NCBI GenBank assembly: GCA_033239525.1
Contig: BSYO01000016.1
Location: 5,467,045 to 5,531,044 of the forward strand
Source of the DNA: Nepenthes gracilis
Taxonomy: Eukaryota; Streptophyta; Magnoliopsida; Caryophyllales; Nepenthaceae
DNA: 64,000 nt
Reading direction: 5' to 3'
Positions 12,601 to 56,700 of the stretch are shown here, in pieces. A program made the position numbers and the translations under genes. The notes beneath the pieces are model-generated. The model saw only the letters and a program-made list of their open reading frames with translations. It did no database searches and was not told the origin of the DNA. The stretch's first letter is position 1. Every line of letters starts with the position of its first letter.

Positions 12601-13205
12601 CCCGCAGCAATCAAAAAGACTCTCTGAGTTGGGTCGGGAATGCTCATGGAAATTTCTTGACTAGGTCTACATACCTCCTCATCCATCCTCCCAAACCAAA
12701 GGTTAACTAGGCTCCTTTGGTGTGGGGCCCATCCAAAATTCTTGCTCACGCGTTTATACTTTGGCTGGCTATTAAGGCCAGACTCAATACCCTTGACCGC
12801 CTCCATGGTGTCCCAAACCTCTCCCCTAGATGCACTCTTTGCAACACGGGTGACGAAGACCATGGGCATCTTTTTTTCTCCTGCCCCTTTTCCAGATCCT
12901 TATGGGTTAAAATCCAAAGACATGCAGGTATTCATTGGCCTCACTCCGAGTGGTATCAAAATATCTCTTGGGTTGCAACTATCTGGAAAGGGAAAAGCTT
13001 TTTGGTCCTCTCTAAACGCCTTTCTCTGGCGGCCACGGTCTACTACATATGGAAGGAACGCAATAATCGTATCTTTCAAAAGTCCCCCCAAGAAATCTCC
13101 CAAATCTTCTCTATGATTGTCAATGTCGTGCGGCTTAAATTGAAGACCACCACGGATACTGACAAATGTGCTACTAGCCCGATTCAGTTTCGTTGGTGCT
13201 TATAA
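9678..13205 (+). pseudogene. LINE ORF2 (endonuclease, reverse transcriptase, zf-RVT), broken
   Basis: The frame starts with MTNIACWNVRGLN, the first strand of the APE-like endonuclease. Further endonuclease blocks are VGLVETK, LGDFNAIRS and RLSDHSHCIL (about 9680-10370). RT blocks follow: DDRAPGPDGFTSKFFKDSW, LISLIPKVQSV, SDYRSISCCNVIY, AFVAGRQISDNILLAQE, and GGKGLRQGDHISPYLFVLVMEV. Stops occur at 11238 (TAA) and 11502 (TGA). A frameshift sits at the catalytic FADD box near 11730, where the second Asp is also altered. A short deletion is suspected near 12270. The C-terminal zf-RVT domain (12717-12900, CTLCNTGDEDHGHLFFSCPF) is readable. The copy is dead. Confidence 0.9.
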
Positions 13206-13297
13206 AAAAATAATAATAAATAAATAAATAAAATAAAAAAAATAAAAAATAAAAATAATAAAAATAATAAATAATAAATAATAAATAAAAAAAATAA
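13205..13297 (+). repeat. A-rich (AAAAT/AATAA)n tract after LINE ORF2
   Basis: About 90 nt of A with interspersed T directly follows the last zf-RVT-derived codons. It looks like an internalised poly(A) or an expanded microsatellite inside the LINE 3' region. Confidence 0.75.
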
Positions 13298-15705
13298 GGG
13301 TGGTTGGATCTTCTGTGGGCTTGGATTTCGGTTAAACTTTACTGCCCTTGGTCAGCCGGTGTGGTCTTTCCCCGCTATCTTTTTGGGTAGCGTTGTTTTA
13401 GTGTATCCACTCATATTGGCAGTGGGGTCTTATTTGCATCCTGGGTTTGTTCGCAGTGTTGGACTGATTTTTTAAAAAAAATAAATAAATAAATAAAAAT
13501 GGTTGAATGGGTAGGTCCTTTATAGCTGCCTCTTCTGGTTTTATGCTGCCCCTCTTTGATCTCTTCATTCCTTCACCCCCTAAAAAAAAAAAAAAAAAAA
13601 ATTGTTCCCCTTCCCTCCCACCCAAAAAAAAAAAAGATCTCATTGCCTCCTGGCTGCTCAAGTTAGGGTGCCTTTGTCTTCAATGCATCGAGCTCGGTTG
13701 CTGTTTGTCCAGTGACTGGGTTTTTCTGCTTTGTGTGTTGGGTATTTGGATTTGATGATGATGGATTTTCAGTATGCTGGTGCTGATATGTAGTGGATTA
13801 CCTGTTGATGTACCTCCCTACTGAGTTGTCTGGGTACTTGGAGATGTCATATGCAGTCTTGGCTGGAGTGAATTGTCTCTTGCTGTTGTGGTGCTATTGC
13901 CCCTAGTTGCTGTAGTGCATCTGGTTCTAGTTGTGGGGGCTGCTGAGTGTTTGGCCCTATTACTTTGCCTCTGCTGTTAATGCGTATTGTTGCTAAGCCC
14001 ATGTGGGAATCTGCTCTGGAAATGTTGTTGCTACTGATGGTTGCCCATAAGAGGTGTGGGTGAGTGTTTTTCTAATGCCGTTGAAGTTGGGGCACCTGTT
14101 TCAGTTGATTGGGCCTGGTGCATTGTCTCTGCTGCTTCTGTTGTATATTTCTTGGCCCGGTGGATATTTGTCCTGGTGAAATGTTGCTGATGCTCTGGGT
14201 TTGCCTGGTAGAGGTTTTGGTGTGCTTTTCTGATGCTGGTGAAGCTGGGGCAGCTGGGTTTCTAATGTGATCCTCTGGTACGGTGCTGAAGCACCTCATT
14301 GAAGCTTCAGCTGTAGTTCTGCCTGAGCATGGGGGACCTGATCTGTTTTCCTTAAGTGATGCTGATTGCAGAAGCTCCTCCTGGAATTAAAGGGTGTAGA
14401 GGATGCTGATTGGAGATTGTTGCTGTCAGCATTCTTCTGCACTACTTTCTAAGGTGTGGGTCTGGTGCCAATGCTTGAATTGTGGTCTTGCTTGCTGCAC
14501 TGTTTTGATGCTAGTGGCTAGTGCGTGGTGTTGCTTTGCTGAGGAATGCATCGGTTGGAACTGCATCTGCCCGAGATCTTGTTTGGATGTGGGTGTTTTG
14601 TGTGTTGCATTTGCCTGTGTTGGTGTTGCAGTGTATTCTGGTGGGTCGCCTGTGAACCTGCCCTCGACTGTTAATCTGCATTGCTCAAAGCTGCCAGCTG
14701 AGTTGTGGGTGCTGCTCCTTGGTTTGCACTGAGGAATTGTGTGTTGCATTGGGCCAATCATTACCAAGTTGCGCTGGACGCGGAACTTGTGTAAGGATCT
14801 GAAGAAGTGCGTTGCTTTCTGGTGAGGTGGTGCAATTGTTGGGGTGCCATTTGATGGTTGCTGCACTGGTGTGGGGTGTTATGCTGCACTGATGGTTGCC
14901 TGCAAAGAGGATCTGTTTACTGCATTAGTCTGAGGTATTGAATTAAGCCTGAGGTCTGTTATACCGTTGGATGGACTATATGTAGACCTTGGTTGTTTAC
15001 TGATGCATGCTGGTCCTGCTGGGCGTGTGATGCTGCAACATTGCTAGTGGCCAGTGCTTGGTTTGCCGCGAAAAGCAACGGGATGAGCTGCCTGGTCCAA
15101 GGCTCAGTTTGGAGGAGGAATGTGTGTTGCAAATTTCTGGGATGGAATTACAGTGCTTTCTGACTGGACTCTGGAGCCCCTGCCTTCGGCTGAAATCAGA
15201 ATGATTTAAATCTGCAAGTTGAGCTGGGGGTTTCTGCTCTAAAGATTACAAAGAGGAGTTGTATGATACACTGGCCTTATGTTTTACATATTGCCAATGT
15301 CTGCATCGCCATTGGCAGCTCCCTTGTTTTGATAATCTGTCCGTGGACAGCATTTCCGTGATGGGGTATTCAACTGGACGCGTTATTTGCGTTAGGAATG
15401 TGTATGCGGTATCACAAGCCGCTTTTTCTCTTTCATTTAAATCTTTATATGTTCCCTTGTTTTTGAGCGTGTCCTTCTCTTGTGTCGGTTGACGGCGTTG
15501 AAGGATGTAATTCTGTTTTCGCCATCTTTATTTACTTTATATTGGTTTTGTATTTTGGATCACATTGCTCGGGGTATGTCCTAGTGTCTTTGTTCTAAAT
15601 CTAAGTCGGAATAACACTTGGAGATAGAACATTATTTCTGTATATTTTCTTTTCATTTATAAAAATTTACTTACTTACCAAAAAAAATAAAAAATAAAAA
15701 AAAAA
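13298..15705 (+). other. LINE 3' region: TGCTG-rich, with shared 3' tail
   Basis: This is non-coding sequence rich in TGCTG/GTTGC with A-runs at 13471-13498, 13583-13600 and 13624-13635. The last 160 nt carry the tail found in other elements (CTCGGGGTATGTCCTAGTGT, TTGTTCTAAATCTAAGTCGG, CACTTGGAGATAGAACATT, TTACTTACC, A-run). Open frames on either strand show no domain. Its reverse complement resembles 4260-5400 and 58930-59990. Confidence 0.65.
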
Positions 15706-15927
15706 GACTAATGTGAAGTTACGCATCTTAAGCAAGTTTCAAGACACTGATTGACCTTCTCTATTTACTCATTTGTTTGAGAGTGATAGTATTCTAGTGT
15801 AATTACTTACCAAAAAAATAAAAAAAAAAGACTAATGTGAAGTTACCATCTTAAGCAAGTTTCAAGACACTGATTGACCTTCTCTATTTGCTCATTTGTT
15901 TGAGAGCGATAGTATTCTAGTGTAATT
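15678..15927 (+). repeat. Tandem duplication of LINE tail plus 98-bp flank
   Basis: The 99-bp segment 15706-15804 (starting GACTAATGTGAAGTT) recurs as 15830-15927 with a few differences. Each copy is preceded by ACTTACC plus an A-rich run. The simplest reading is tandem duplication of a unit made of the retroelement tail and its downstream flank. Confidence 0.85.
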
Positions 15928-15929
15928 GG

Positions 15930-16211
15930 GGCCTAAGTTCTCAAGGAGATGTTTTCAAGAAAATCTATTGAAAACCTCATTCGGTCTAAGACTATAAAGC
16001 TTGTTGATATTGTCTAAGAAAAGCTAAGCTACTAAATGGATTAGACAAGACAAAGAAATGGGTTCTTTGGTGAACAGATCAGCCACCACTATTATAGTAT
16101 CTCTCCTGTTAGATTTAGGATAGTCCCTTAAAAAAATCCCTGACGATACTTTGACTCCAAAGTAGAGGAAGTGGTTACAAACCAGGGTAGGGCTGTCTGT
16201 CTAAATTGTTC
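15930..16211 (-). pseudogene. Possible Ty1/copia RNase H C-terminal scrap
   Basis: On the minus strand, broken frames read TTSSTLESKYR and then VVADLFTKEPIS. These resemble the copia RNase H blocks (S-T-x-E-x-E-Y-x-A and A-D-x-F-T-K). The evidence is two short motifs in the right order, without a continuous frame. Confidence 0.4.
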
Positions 16212-17872
16212 TTTTGGCAAATATTATTTTTTTAGGTAAGTAATTAAATTTTATAAATAAAAATAAAGAATACAAATCAATATTCTTTCACCAAATGTTT
16301 TGCTAACTTGAATTTAGAATAAAAATATTGGGGCATTCCCCAAGCATCGTGAAACAAGTCACGAGACCAAAAGAAACAAGAAATATGAAAAAACAAGGAA
16401 GGTCCAAACCACCAAATCGGTAATATGTGAGGAGAGATCACAACCCACAATTCTATCTGTCATCCTAGGCAATCTGGTAATCTAGGATTTCGGGATCTTG
16501 TGCGAGAAGGAGCCAGGATGACCAGGGACGCTTCCACGCTGGAAACCGGCTTGGACGTATCTGCAGCACCTCGGCCATTGGCATGTCGGTCAGAAGGCTA
16601 ACTCCAAATACATCCAACCAAACTACAACAATGACTCGGACATAGCTACCACTTCGGCCATAAAGTACCTCGTTCAAAAGCAGCTCGTCCCATAGCATAC
16701 ACCTCGGAAACCATGCAGCAAACAGAATCATGAGAAACTGCCACCTCGGTCCCAGGAAGCTTGCACAGATCCGCACTGTACTCGAGCCCTCAATCTTGTT
16801 CTATAGACTTAAGCAACACAGCTGCTAACTTCATCAATGCACTGTACAGTGCAACAACCGACCGGACTCCAATCACACGGAGCTGTCAAAAGACTGCAAT
16901 CTAACTTCGTGGTCCATTGACTATCGTCTGTATACCTACAGGGACTGGAGGCAGCCACACTTGCTACAGCAAGGAAACCTACAGCAAAAACATCACTCAC
17001 ACAGCATAGGAAGTTAGCAGGGAGACCTTGCAGCTGGATATGCTCAGCTAATCCAACAGGCACCTCTATCCATGAGGATGAGAGGAAGGAGAACGTTTCA
17101 TTTTAGGCTTCTTTGGTTTCTTTAAGATGGGTTTTAGCCTAAAGTTATGAGTGGGATTGCCGTGGTCATCATAAAAGACCTTAATTCCATGTGCTGCAGG
17201 ACCAAAAAGCTACTTGCGAAACTCTAAAATATTCCTCCTCAAGGTACTAATATTGTTTTCCAATCTTGGGTCCCCACCCTGAGGATCGAGTGACGGAGAG
17301 CCAAGGCTGGGGGCAGATCCAAGAGCAGTGGAATCAACGTTCTCATCAAGGCCAATAGTTCTTCCTTGAGCATCCAATCGATCTGCCACAGTAATAGAGT
17401 GAATAGGCATGAGAGGTTCATATGAACCTGTCTCATCAACAGCATTCAAAATACTAATAGCTGCTTTTGAAGCTGGATGCCGCTCCACTTTGATGTTTTC
17501 TTGCTGAGGACAACCACACATAAGCGCATCAGCCATAGTCTGGGGAAGGGATTTTTGTTCTTCAAGGGAAGGATCTCGTCCAACAGAGGAAGGAAGACCC
17601 ATACTGTGGTCCACTGCTAACCTGTTCTCATCTGTGATAGGCATCAGGGCCGTACATCTGCTAGGCACTTTCGCATCAGTAGCATCAATACCCAGTTTCA
17701 ACATATCTGTGAACGTGACCGTAAAGGAACAGGTGACTGGGAGCCGCTCCTCAACCAGATTACTTCTCTGCTGTCCTCCTCGCTGGCCAGGATACTGCAC
17801 ATGTGGGTGCATACATCTAGGCTCTTGCGAAGCCCCAGGGGTTATATCGGAATGAGAGGTTTTGGCAAATAT
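16212..17872 (-). mobile_element. 5'-truncated poly(A) retroinsertion with perfect 13-bp target duplication
   Basis: The direct repeat TTTTGGCAAATAT occurs at 16212-16224 and 17860-17872. The insert (16225-17859) begins on the plus strand with a T-run and AGGTAAGTAATT and then the shared tail in reverse (GGGGCATTCCCCAAGCATCG). It lies outside the host gene, 1.7 kb past its stop codon. Its body contains a minus-strand open frame described separately. Confidence 0.85.
17210..17859 (-). pseudogene. Truncated ORF of unknown function inside a retroinsertion
   Basis: A 216-residue open segment runs from the element's truncated 5' end to a TGA near 17210. The Met that opens the frame (17881) lies in flanking DNA, so it is not the true start. 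The product is hydrophilic, with no motif I recognise. After the stop, the frame continues with a basic stretch (LKPILKKPKKPKMKRS at about 17145-17095). A C-terminal piece of a LINE ORF1 (gag-like) is one possibility; captured host sequence is another. Confidence 0.4.
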
Positions 17873-18209
17873 CATAACCAAGAACAGATGCTTGGATTTG
17901 TTTCTATAGGTCTGGTGAATAAAAGAACTGTTGTATTCTTATATAAAGTTGTGTCCAAGATACACGAATGAACACCTGAAGGATAAGAGTGCATAGTAGC
18001 CATCAATTTCGATTGAAGCTCAGTAGAGATTATGTAAAATTATATGTCTGAAACCTGTGAAATACGTCCTGAATCCAATTTGGAGTGATGGTAGATATTG
18101 CAGAACACGTAGCATCTTCATGTTGTCTAGAAAGTGCATAAGTCAATACGTTTTCAACCCGTCATTCTGCATCTGTAATCTAGTAAGGCTCTTTACTCCA
18201 CTAAATACT

Positions 18210-19064
18210 TTAAGGCTTTGATGAACGATTCGGATGATAAACTGATTGCCTTGGGATGGGAATAATGCTTCCACATCCGGCCTGAACACAGAATTGCCAA
18301 CAATTCGTCCTCATAAATTGATAATCCACTAGCTTAGCTAAGTAAACTAGTGACTGATTTTTCTGTAATAAAACAGCTCCCATGTCTTTAGCACAAGCAT
18401 CGGATTTTAAAATAAAGGGCAATGAAAAATCAGGGAGGGATACTGTTGGGGCTGAAATAACCTCCTTCAATCTGTCGGAAGCATGAGTTGCTACCTCTGT
18501 CCAGCAGAAAGTGTGTTTCTTCATCAGTTTAGTGAGAGCTTCATGAATAGTTCCGTAGTGCTTCATGACTTTCTGGAATACCCAGTGAGACTAAGAACCC
18601 TCTTAATGCCTTAACAGAAGATGGGAGCAGCCAACCATTCCTGAAATCTTCAATGGACCAGTAGCTACTCCTTTGCCTGAGATGATCAAGTACTTCAATT
18701 TCAATTTTTTTTTTATGATGATTACAATAAAGTTCAAGACTGATAGGGCAAGCAGAAGAAGTTGGCCGTGGGTCCTAACTGGTGGAAAGAAATAGGTTCT
18801 TGAACGATACCCTGAAGTCAGAAGTAGGTTATGTAGGACAGCGTAAGGTACCTGATTTTGTAGTGTAAACATGGCAACAAAGAAAGGATCTATGAGTCCT
18901 TCCTCATGATGTAATAATAATTTATGCAATCTGTGGCCTGAAATCATGGACAGTGTTGGTGCCGCTGTCTTGCCTGTCAGTTCTACATGGTTGTCTTCAT
19001 TTCGAAAATAGATCATTATTTCCATTAAGTCAAATAAATAATAGGGACTGAACTGTTGCATCAA
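18210..19064 (-). pseudogene. Degenerate Ty3/gypsy pol (linker, RT-RNase H) fragment
   Basis: On the minus strand 18566-18300 reads KHYGTIHEALTKLMKKHTF.W followed by SLPDFSLPFILKSDACAKDM and GAVLLQKNQSLVYLAKL, the Ty3/gypsy RNase H start including the catalytic (S/T)DA. Upstream on that strand, 19064-18800 carries QFSPYYLFDLMEIMIYF and similar blocks that fit the region after gypsy protease. Most of RT between them is missing. It lies downstream of the host gene. Confidence 0.72.
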
Positions 19065-19593
19065 TCCATCCCTATTACCAAAGGAGATTAGAACCCCGAT
19101 ATCTCATCTGCCAGCAAAAGTTAACAAATTTTTGGAGTTGCAATTCACCTTTCGACCGGCAAAAAAGGTTTATTGAAGTCATCAATAGAGAGAGACCTAA
19201 AATGTCAATTGAAATCATCATTTCACGTAAAAGTACTTAAAAACTCTTAGTAATTATTCTTCTGGATGGTGATTTTTTCAAAATATTGATAAATCATGAC
19301 TAAATATTAAATATGCCTGAAGGTCCAAGGACCAAGCAGGGCCGACTGACCAGATGGCCAAAGCCCATCCTCGAAAACCAATGCTTGATGTGGAAACAGC
19401 TTCAGTAGTAACAATCAGAATGCCAAAACATTCATTCCTGAAATTGCAATTCAATTCAAATTCAACGACACAAACTGCTTTAAGAACATTGAACTCAAGT
19501 TTCTCTGCCCAGTTTTCCCTCTAAAAAGAAGACAGAACTCTCATGGGAGATAAGAGGATTGAGAAACAAACAATACAACATGGATGTCAAACT
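19065..19593 (-). other. 3' flank and probable 3' UTR of the Rossmann-fold gene
   Basis: This is the sequence immediately past the stop codon. It contains no ORF and no obvious repeat. The part nearest the stop is presumed to be 3' UTR; its end cannot be placed. Confidence 0.4.
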
Positions 19594-52523
<32,930 letters not shown>

Positions 52524-52760
52524 CAGCCAAGGCTGGTTGGATGGTATTGGATGTTCACCCAACAGCCGTCGTTGGTTGCTGGCGCTCCTAGATACGTTAT
52601 ATCTTCCGATTGAACTAGTTTCAATTATCGGCACCCTTCCACCTTATCCTTTTGTTCGGGTGGTTTGATGGCAGGTTTTTGGTGAACTATAGTTTTGATT
52701 CATTTTTATTGACATGTATTAATAAGTGAAAAAATAATTTTAAATATGATGAGACCCCAA
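52524..52760 (-). promoter_or_regulatory. 5' UTR/proximal promoter of the Rossmann-fold gene
   Basis: This is the region immediately upstream of the chosen start. On the minus strand it contains GGATAAGG (52649-52642), matching the I-box of light-responsive plant promoters, which would suit a plastid protein. There is no convincing TATA box. The assignment rests mainly on position. Confidence 0.3.
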
Positions 52761-53400
52761 AAAAAATATCAAAAATATCAGCGAGTTAAAAGCCATCTCA
52801 AAGTTGAAAAGCTAAATCCCTTTGAATTACAATCAAAATCGGCTCCAAAAACTACAGTTGGAAGGTTAATGTCCCCTAATCTTAAAAAACAGACAAAGTG
52901 ATTCCTCAATATTTCAAATTTGAGGGGACAAAATCCATCAAGGGTTTTTCTTCTTGTTTGGATCAATAGAAGCTATATTATTTACTATTTATATGGTGCT
53001 ATACCTTTAAATTTTTTTAATATTATTAAATAATATAATATCCGAGTATATAGATAGTAGTTTCAATTCATAAATTATTTGTCAAACAAAACTCAAGTTT
53101 TAAGTTGTTGCGTCCTGGGTTTTCAGTTACCGTGCAGATTAGGGAGCCTTCGGATTCTTCGTCGTCTGGAGGCGGTCGCGAGCAAATTCGGTCTCCGTTT
53201 CTGTTAACTTGGGACCTATACAACATAATTAACAAAGAAAATGTCAGAGATTCGGCGGAATTTCCCCCATGGAAAACACTCTGACTCTCAAATCCGCAAC
53301 TTCCTGCAATGAACGGAAAGGGTTGCACGCTTAGAGGTGCGCGAAAATATGCTATGAATGCTTAGGGAGTACGTGGATGTAGGAATTAGAGATTAGTAAG
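52761..53400. other. Upstream intergenic DNA; possible small unknown exon
   Basis: Mostly AT-rich. At 53100-53330 a GC-richer patch on the minus strand has an acceptor-like TTGTATAG near 53212 and a donor-like CACG|GTAACT near 53132, with an open frame of 86 codons around it. I do not recognise the product, and it may be chance or the edge of an unseen gene. Confidence 0.25.
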
Positions 53401-55440
53401 CGGGTAATGTGAGGCTTGGCTCCTAGAATGCACCGTAGAGAATGGCTGATTGCAATGGCTCGTGGTGGGCTGGAGAAGTACGAGAGCTGGTTGTGTCTCT
53501 GAGAGCTAGTGCTTGTGAGAGCATATGTCTCAATGCCAGACTCTGGTTTTTCGGGTCTGGATTAATCGATTGATCCTCCCCTTTTCTGTAAGCAAAGAAG
53601 GAATTTATGGCTCCTCCGCCGAGAGTTCTTGGCGTGAGAATCCTTCTTGCAAGGATTCGTTGGCTGCTGATTGTCGACAGCAGTCGCCGATGTGTCAGTT
53701 GTCGCCTTACGGTGTCAGGAAGACCGTTGGACGTCATAGGTCACGCTTGGTCTACCTCTTGCGTTGGGATTGGCCGGAGAACTATAGGCAACCGCGTGAG
53801 CCATGGTTGGTATCGCTAACCCTCTCCCCATTGGCTTGTTTCCTCTGCACCACCACTGTCGCCCGACAGCCGCATTAATGGGCTACAGGTAACACCCATT
53901 GACTGCGAGTACGGGCCGCTACGTAGGCTGTTTTGGGATGCTGGGCTGGATCTACCATTTGGGCCATTGCTTCATGGGTTGGGCTTGGAATTTCCTTGGA
54001 CCTTCGCACTGGACCCAACACTAGCCCCCCATGCTTGGGCTGACCTGTGGTTGTGGCCTGGTATGTTCTTCTAGGTTCGGTTCACGGTTGCTCGGCTTCC
54101 CTCGAGATGCGCCAATGTTTGTCATCTTCTAGCTTCATACTTTCCCTAGGTAGTTGCGTAGGCTTTTCTAGCGCCGCAGTGATCTGATTCTTGGAATGGA
54201 AGAATTCACATGCCTGATGTTGCATCATATTTGAGGGCCTTCCTATTTCATGAAAGATGCCCACGGGATAGCGTGCCCCATTAAGTGCTGGAAGGGCGCC
54301 AACTTGCCTATAAATAGGAGGGCCCTTCGACTGGTGTGGCTCATCCATTAGCTGACTTTGGAGGAGCAATGCGAGGGTCTTGGTTTGTCCCGCCTTTGGT
54401 GGGAGTCCACGAAGGAATTAGTTGGACTAGCTGGAGTCCCAGAGCTTCTGACGAGGATTGTCCTCACGCCGCTGTTGCGGGCGGTTATTTAAGCTAACGA
54501 GGGTGGCTCGGCCACACCGCCAATGTCGTGTGCCTCCCCCCATGGAACGACGTCCCCCAGTGTGCAGTGGGATTACGGCGGAGCTATCTCGGGGGCCTTC
54601 ACCTCCGGTGTAGCGCATCAACCGCGGTCTCCACTTCACTTAGATCATGCACCGGCTAGGGAGGAGGTAGAGAGTGGAGTGCCGGCGGGGGAAGAGCAGG
54701 TTCTTTTTCTGCGTCCTCACCAGAGGCTCCCAAGTTGGGTGTTGGTTTTGTCTCTATGGTTAACATTGGGCTCGTCTCCCGTCGAAGGTTAACCAATACC
54801 CAGCTGCTCCTAGTGCTTGTGCTTGTTGGGTTACCAGCGGTGGGGCTGCGGTGATCTCATGTGGATCGCGTTCCCCAGTGTGCTCCAAGCATCTGAGGCA
54901 GTTGCCTTGGGGCCTAGGCCCCGTGCCATATTTTCTTCCTCTTTCTTATACTTTTGTTGCTGTAAATTTTATACTTTGTAAAGAAAGCCATGATTAATAA
55001 AAAAAGTGGCCCTCTGTCTTTATCCTTCTGTCTTGTAGCATGCATATTTTCTTATTGATTGCTTTTTGGGCCACATTTCATGGGCAATTTGCTCCTTACA
55101 TTGCGTCGTGCGCCGCTTCGTGCGTTTGAGCGCCTTCAGATGCTCGTGGTTGGTTCTGCCGGTCTCATCCCTTGAGTCTTAATGCAGACTGTCAACGGGA
55201 GAATGCGGCTGGAGGAGACTTTTGGCAGCTAACGCCTTGGAAGCTCAAATGCCGCAGGTGGATGTCACATCTGCTTGGCCATTTGGCACATTAATTGCAT
55301 GGGAAATCACGGGGCGCTGTGTCATAATGATTCACCTTGGAAAGGCACGAAGTTTCAGGGATCTGCCACGTGGAGGGTGTCCGTTGGCATTCTACCGGCA
55401 CGCTTTATCTTCAGAATACTACTGTTTCAATGAGGGAACT
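53401..55440 (+). other. GC-richer promoter-like/LTR-like region of a retroelement
   Basis: The region contains CTATAAATAG (54308-54317), a second TTATTTAAG (54485-54493) and a polyadenylation-like AATAAA (54996-55001). ACACTAGCCCCCCATGCTTG near 54019 is the kind of C-rich motif seen in plant gypsy LTRs. A G-box CACGTG lies at 55367-55372. The one sizeable plus-strand frame (54523-54792) has no motif. LTR pairing could not be shown. Confidence 0.35.
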
Positions 55441-55444
55441 CTGC

Positions 55445-55453
55445 TTATTTAAA
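55445..55453 (+). promoter_or_regulatory. TATA-like box upstream of the 55561 ORF
   Basis: TTATTTAAA lies 108 nt before the ATG at 55561, with a G-box 75 nt further upstream. The position suits a plant core promoter. Confidence 0.35.
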
Positions 55454-55560
55454 CGCACGAGTTTCCTCCAAGGTTGTGTGCTGTGTTGCTTTTTTGACAA
55501 CGTGAAGCTTCGCGTAGCCTTCGAGCATTTTTCTCTTTTTCTTCTTGCATTGAGACTTCA

Positions 55561-56250
55561 ATGGAAAGGTCATCCTCGTCATCCTGGTCAGAATCTTCTC
55601 CTGAAGAGCCCGAGATTGGGACCCACGCCTCGAGAATCCATGGTGCAGCTGCAGCTGGCGCAGCTGCACCGACAGGATATCATTCAAAGGCCACTGTTGT
55701 CGGTCTGATGCGATTTTTGAGGGTACCTCTAGGCTTTGAGAGGGAGGAGATGTCCGCCTCCTTGCGGAATTGTTGGTCCAGGAGGTCGGATCCCCTACTT
55801 CATCATGTTGCCAGGGCCGTCGAAGGCATTGAAGTCAAGGTGTAGGTTGCGATCGGAGAGATAGAGCAGATGAGGGCTCACGCTTCATACTTTGAGGAGG
55901 TGTGGGCTGAATCGGAAGCGAGGGCGTCCAAACTTGATAGTGCTAATATGCAGGTCCAGGCCCACATATAGGCTCTTCAAGAGGAGCTAGAACGATTGCG
56001 GCTACAATTCAAAGAGGAGCTCGTGCGGACGGGGACTGAGCTGAAGTCGAGGTTCCTGTTGGAGGAGGTCGGTCCTACATTGGGAAGGAACTTCCAGGAT
56101 GGCATCTGTCTCAGCCAGAGACTAGTCTCGCTAGAGGATCCGAACTTCCACACCGACATCCTAGACTCTCGAAACTCTGGTGCCCTAATACGCGCGGACT
56201 TATTAAAGTATCCAACTCCTCATTCTTTTGAGCCCAGACGGGGCCGTTAG
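55561..56250 (+). pseudogene. Coiled-coil protein of retroelement type, two internal TAG stops
   Basis: A single frame of 229 codons runs from ATG 55561 to TAG 56248, interrupted by TAG at 55843 and 55969. The N-terminus is Ser/Glu rich (SSSSWSESSPEEPE). The centre is a predicted coiled coil (EIEQMRAHASYFEEVWAESE, LQEELERLRLQFKEELVR). The C-terminus is LEDPNFHTDILDSRN. It resembles gag-associated coiled-coil proteins of plant gypsy elements but I cannot name it. Confidence 0.45.
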
Positions 56251-56616
56251 TTGTACTTTGAGGCCGCAGGCTGCTGTAAAAAAGAGTTATTAATGATTTA
56301 TATAATGAAACTTAATACTTAGCTGCTCCGCTTGTTTTCCGTTGCTTGTTATGTTTGAATGGTCTGTTCCTTTTTGCGTGTGTCCGTCTCAAAAATTTTT
56401 TCGCCGTCGTCCCTAGCGATTGAGATCTCCACATTAAATACGTGTGTGACAATTGGGATTCTAGCAGGCGGCCGATGCAATATTGATCTGTAGTCTAACG
56501 AGGGGCCATGATTGCTTCCGCTTGGGGAACTGTGGCGTCCCTACCGAACGGGCATGTGGCCTGGTTCTTGGGCATGGATGCCATTTGAGTTTTCCCATGC
56601 GCTGGCACCTCGGCGC

Positions 56617-56626
56617 CTATTTAAAT
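56617..56626 (+). promoter_or_regulatory. TATA-like box upstream of the 56701 ORF
   Basis: CTATTTAAAT lies 75 nt before the ATG at 56701. The spacing suits a plant core promoter. Confidence 0.35.
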
Positions 56627-56700
56627 GACGTCTCGGTGAAACCTTTTCCTTTATACTTCTTCGTGCTAGAGGCTTCGACTCGTTCCAAAGTGAGAGAGAG

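Larger units (their letters stand above)
7430..15705 (+). mobile_element. Nearly full-length plant L1-type LINE, inactivated
   Basis: The order is CT-rich leader (about 7430-7959), ORF1 with DUF4283 (7960-9685), ORF2 with endonuclease, reverse transcriptase and zf-RVT (9678-13205), an A-rich tract (13205-13297), a long TGCTG-rich 3' region, and the shared tail ending TTACTTACC plus an A-run near 15705. Both ORFs contain stops or frameshifts. The 5' boundary is approximate because no target duplication was found; the 2.4-kb 3' region could be a second insertion. Confidence 0.85.

Noticed and set aside
14426..14866. 146-codon minus-strand open frame
   Set aside because: It is antisense to the LINE 3' region and follows from TGCTG-rich composition.
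53130..53212. Exon-like patch reading LTETETEFA, faintly like a coatomer gamma segment
   Set aside because: The similarity stops after nine residues and the frame then ends; taken as chance.
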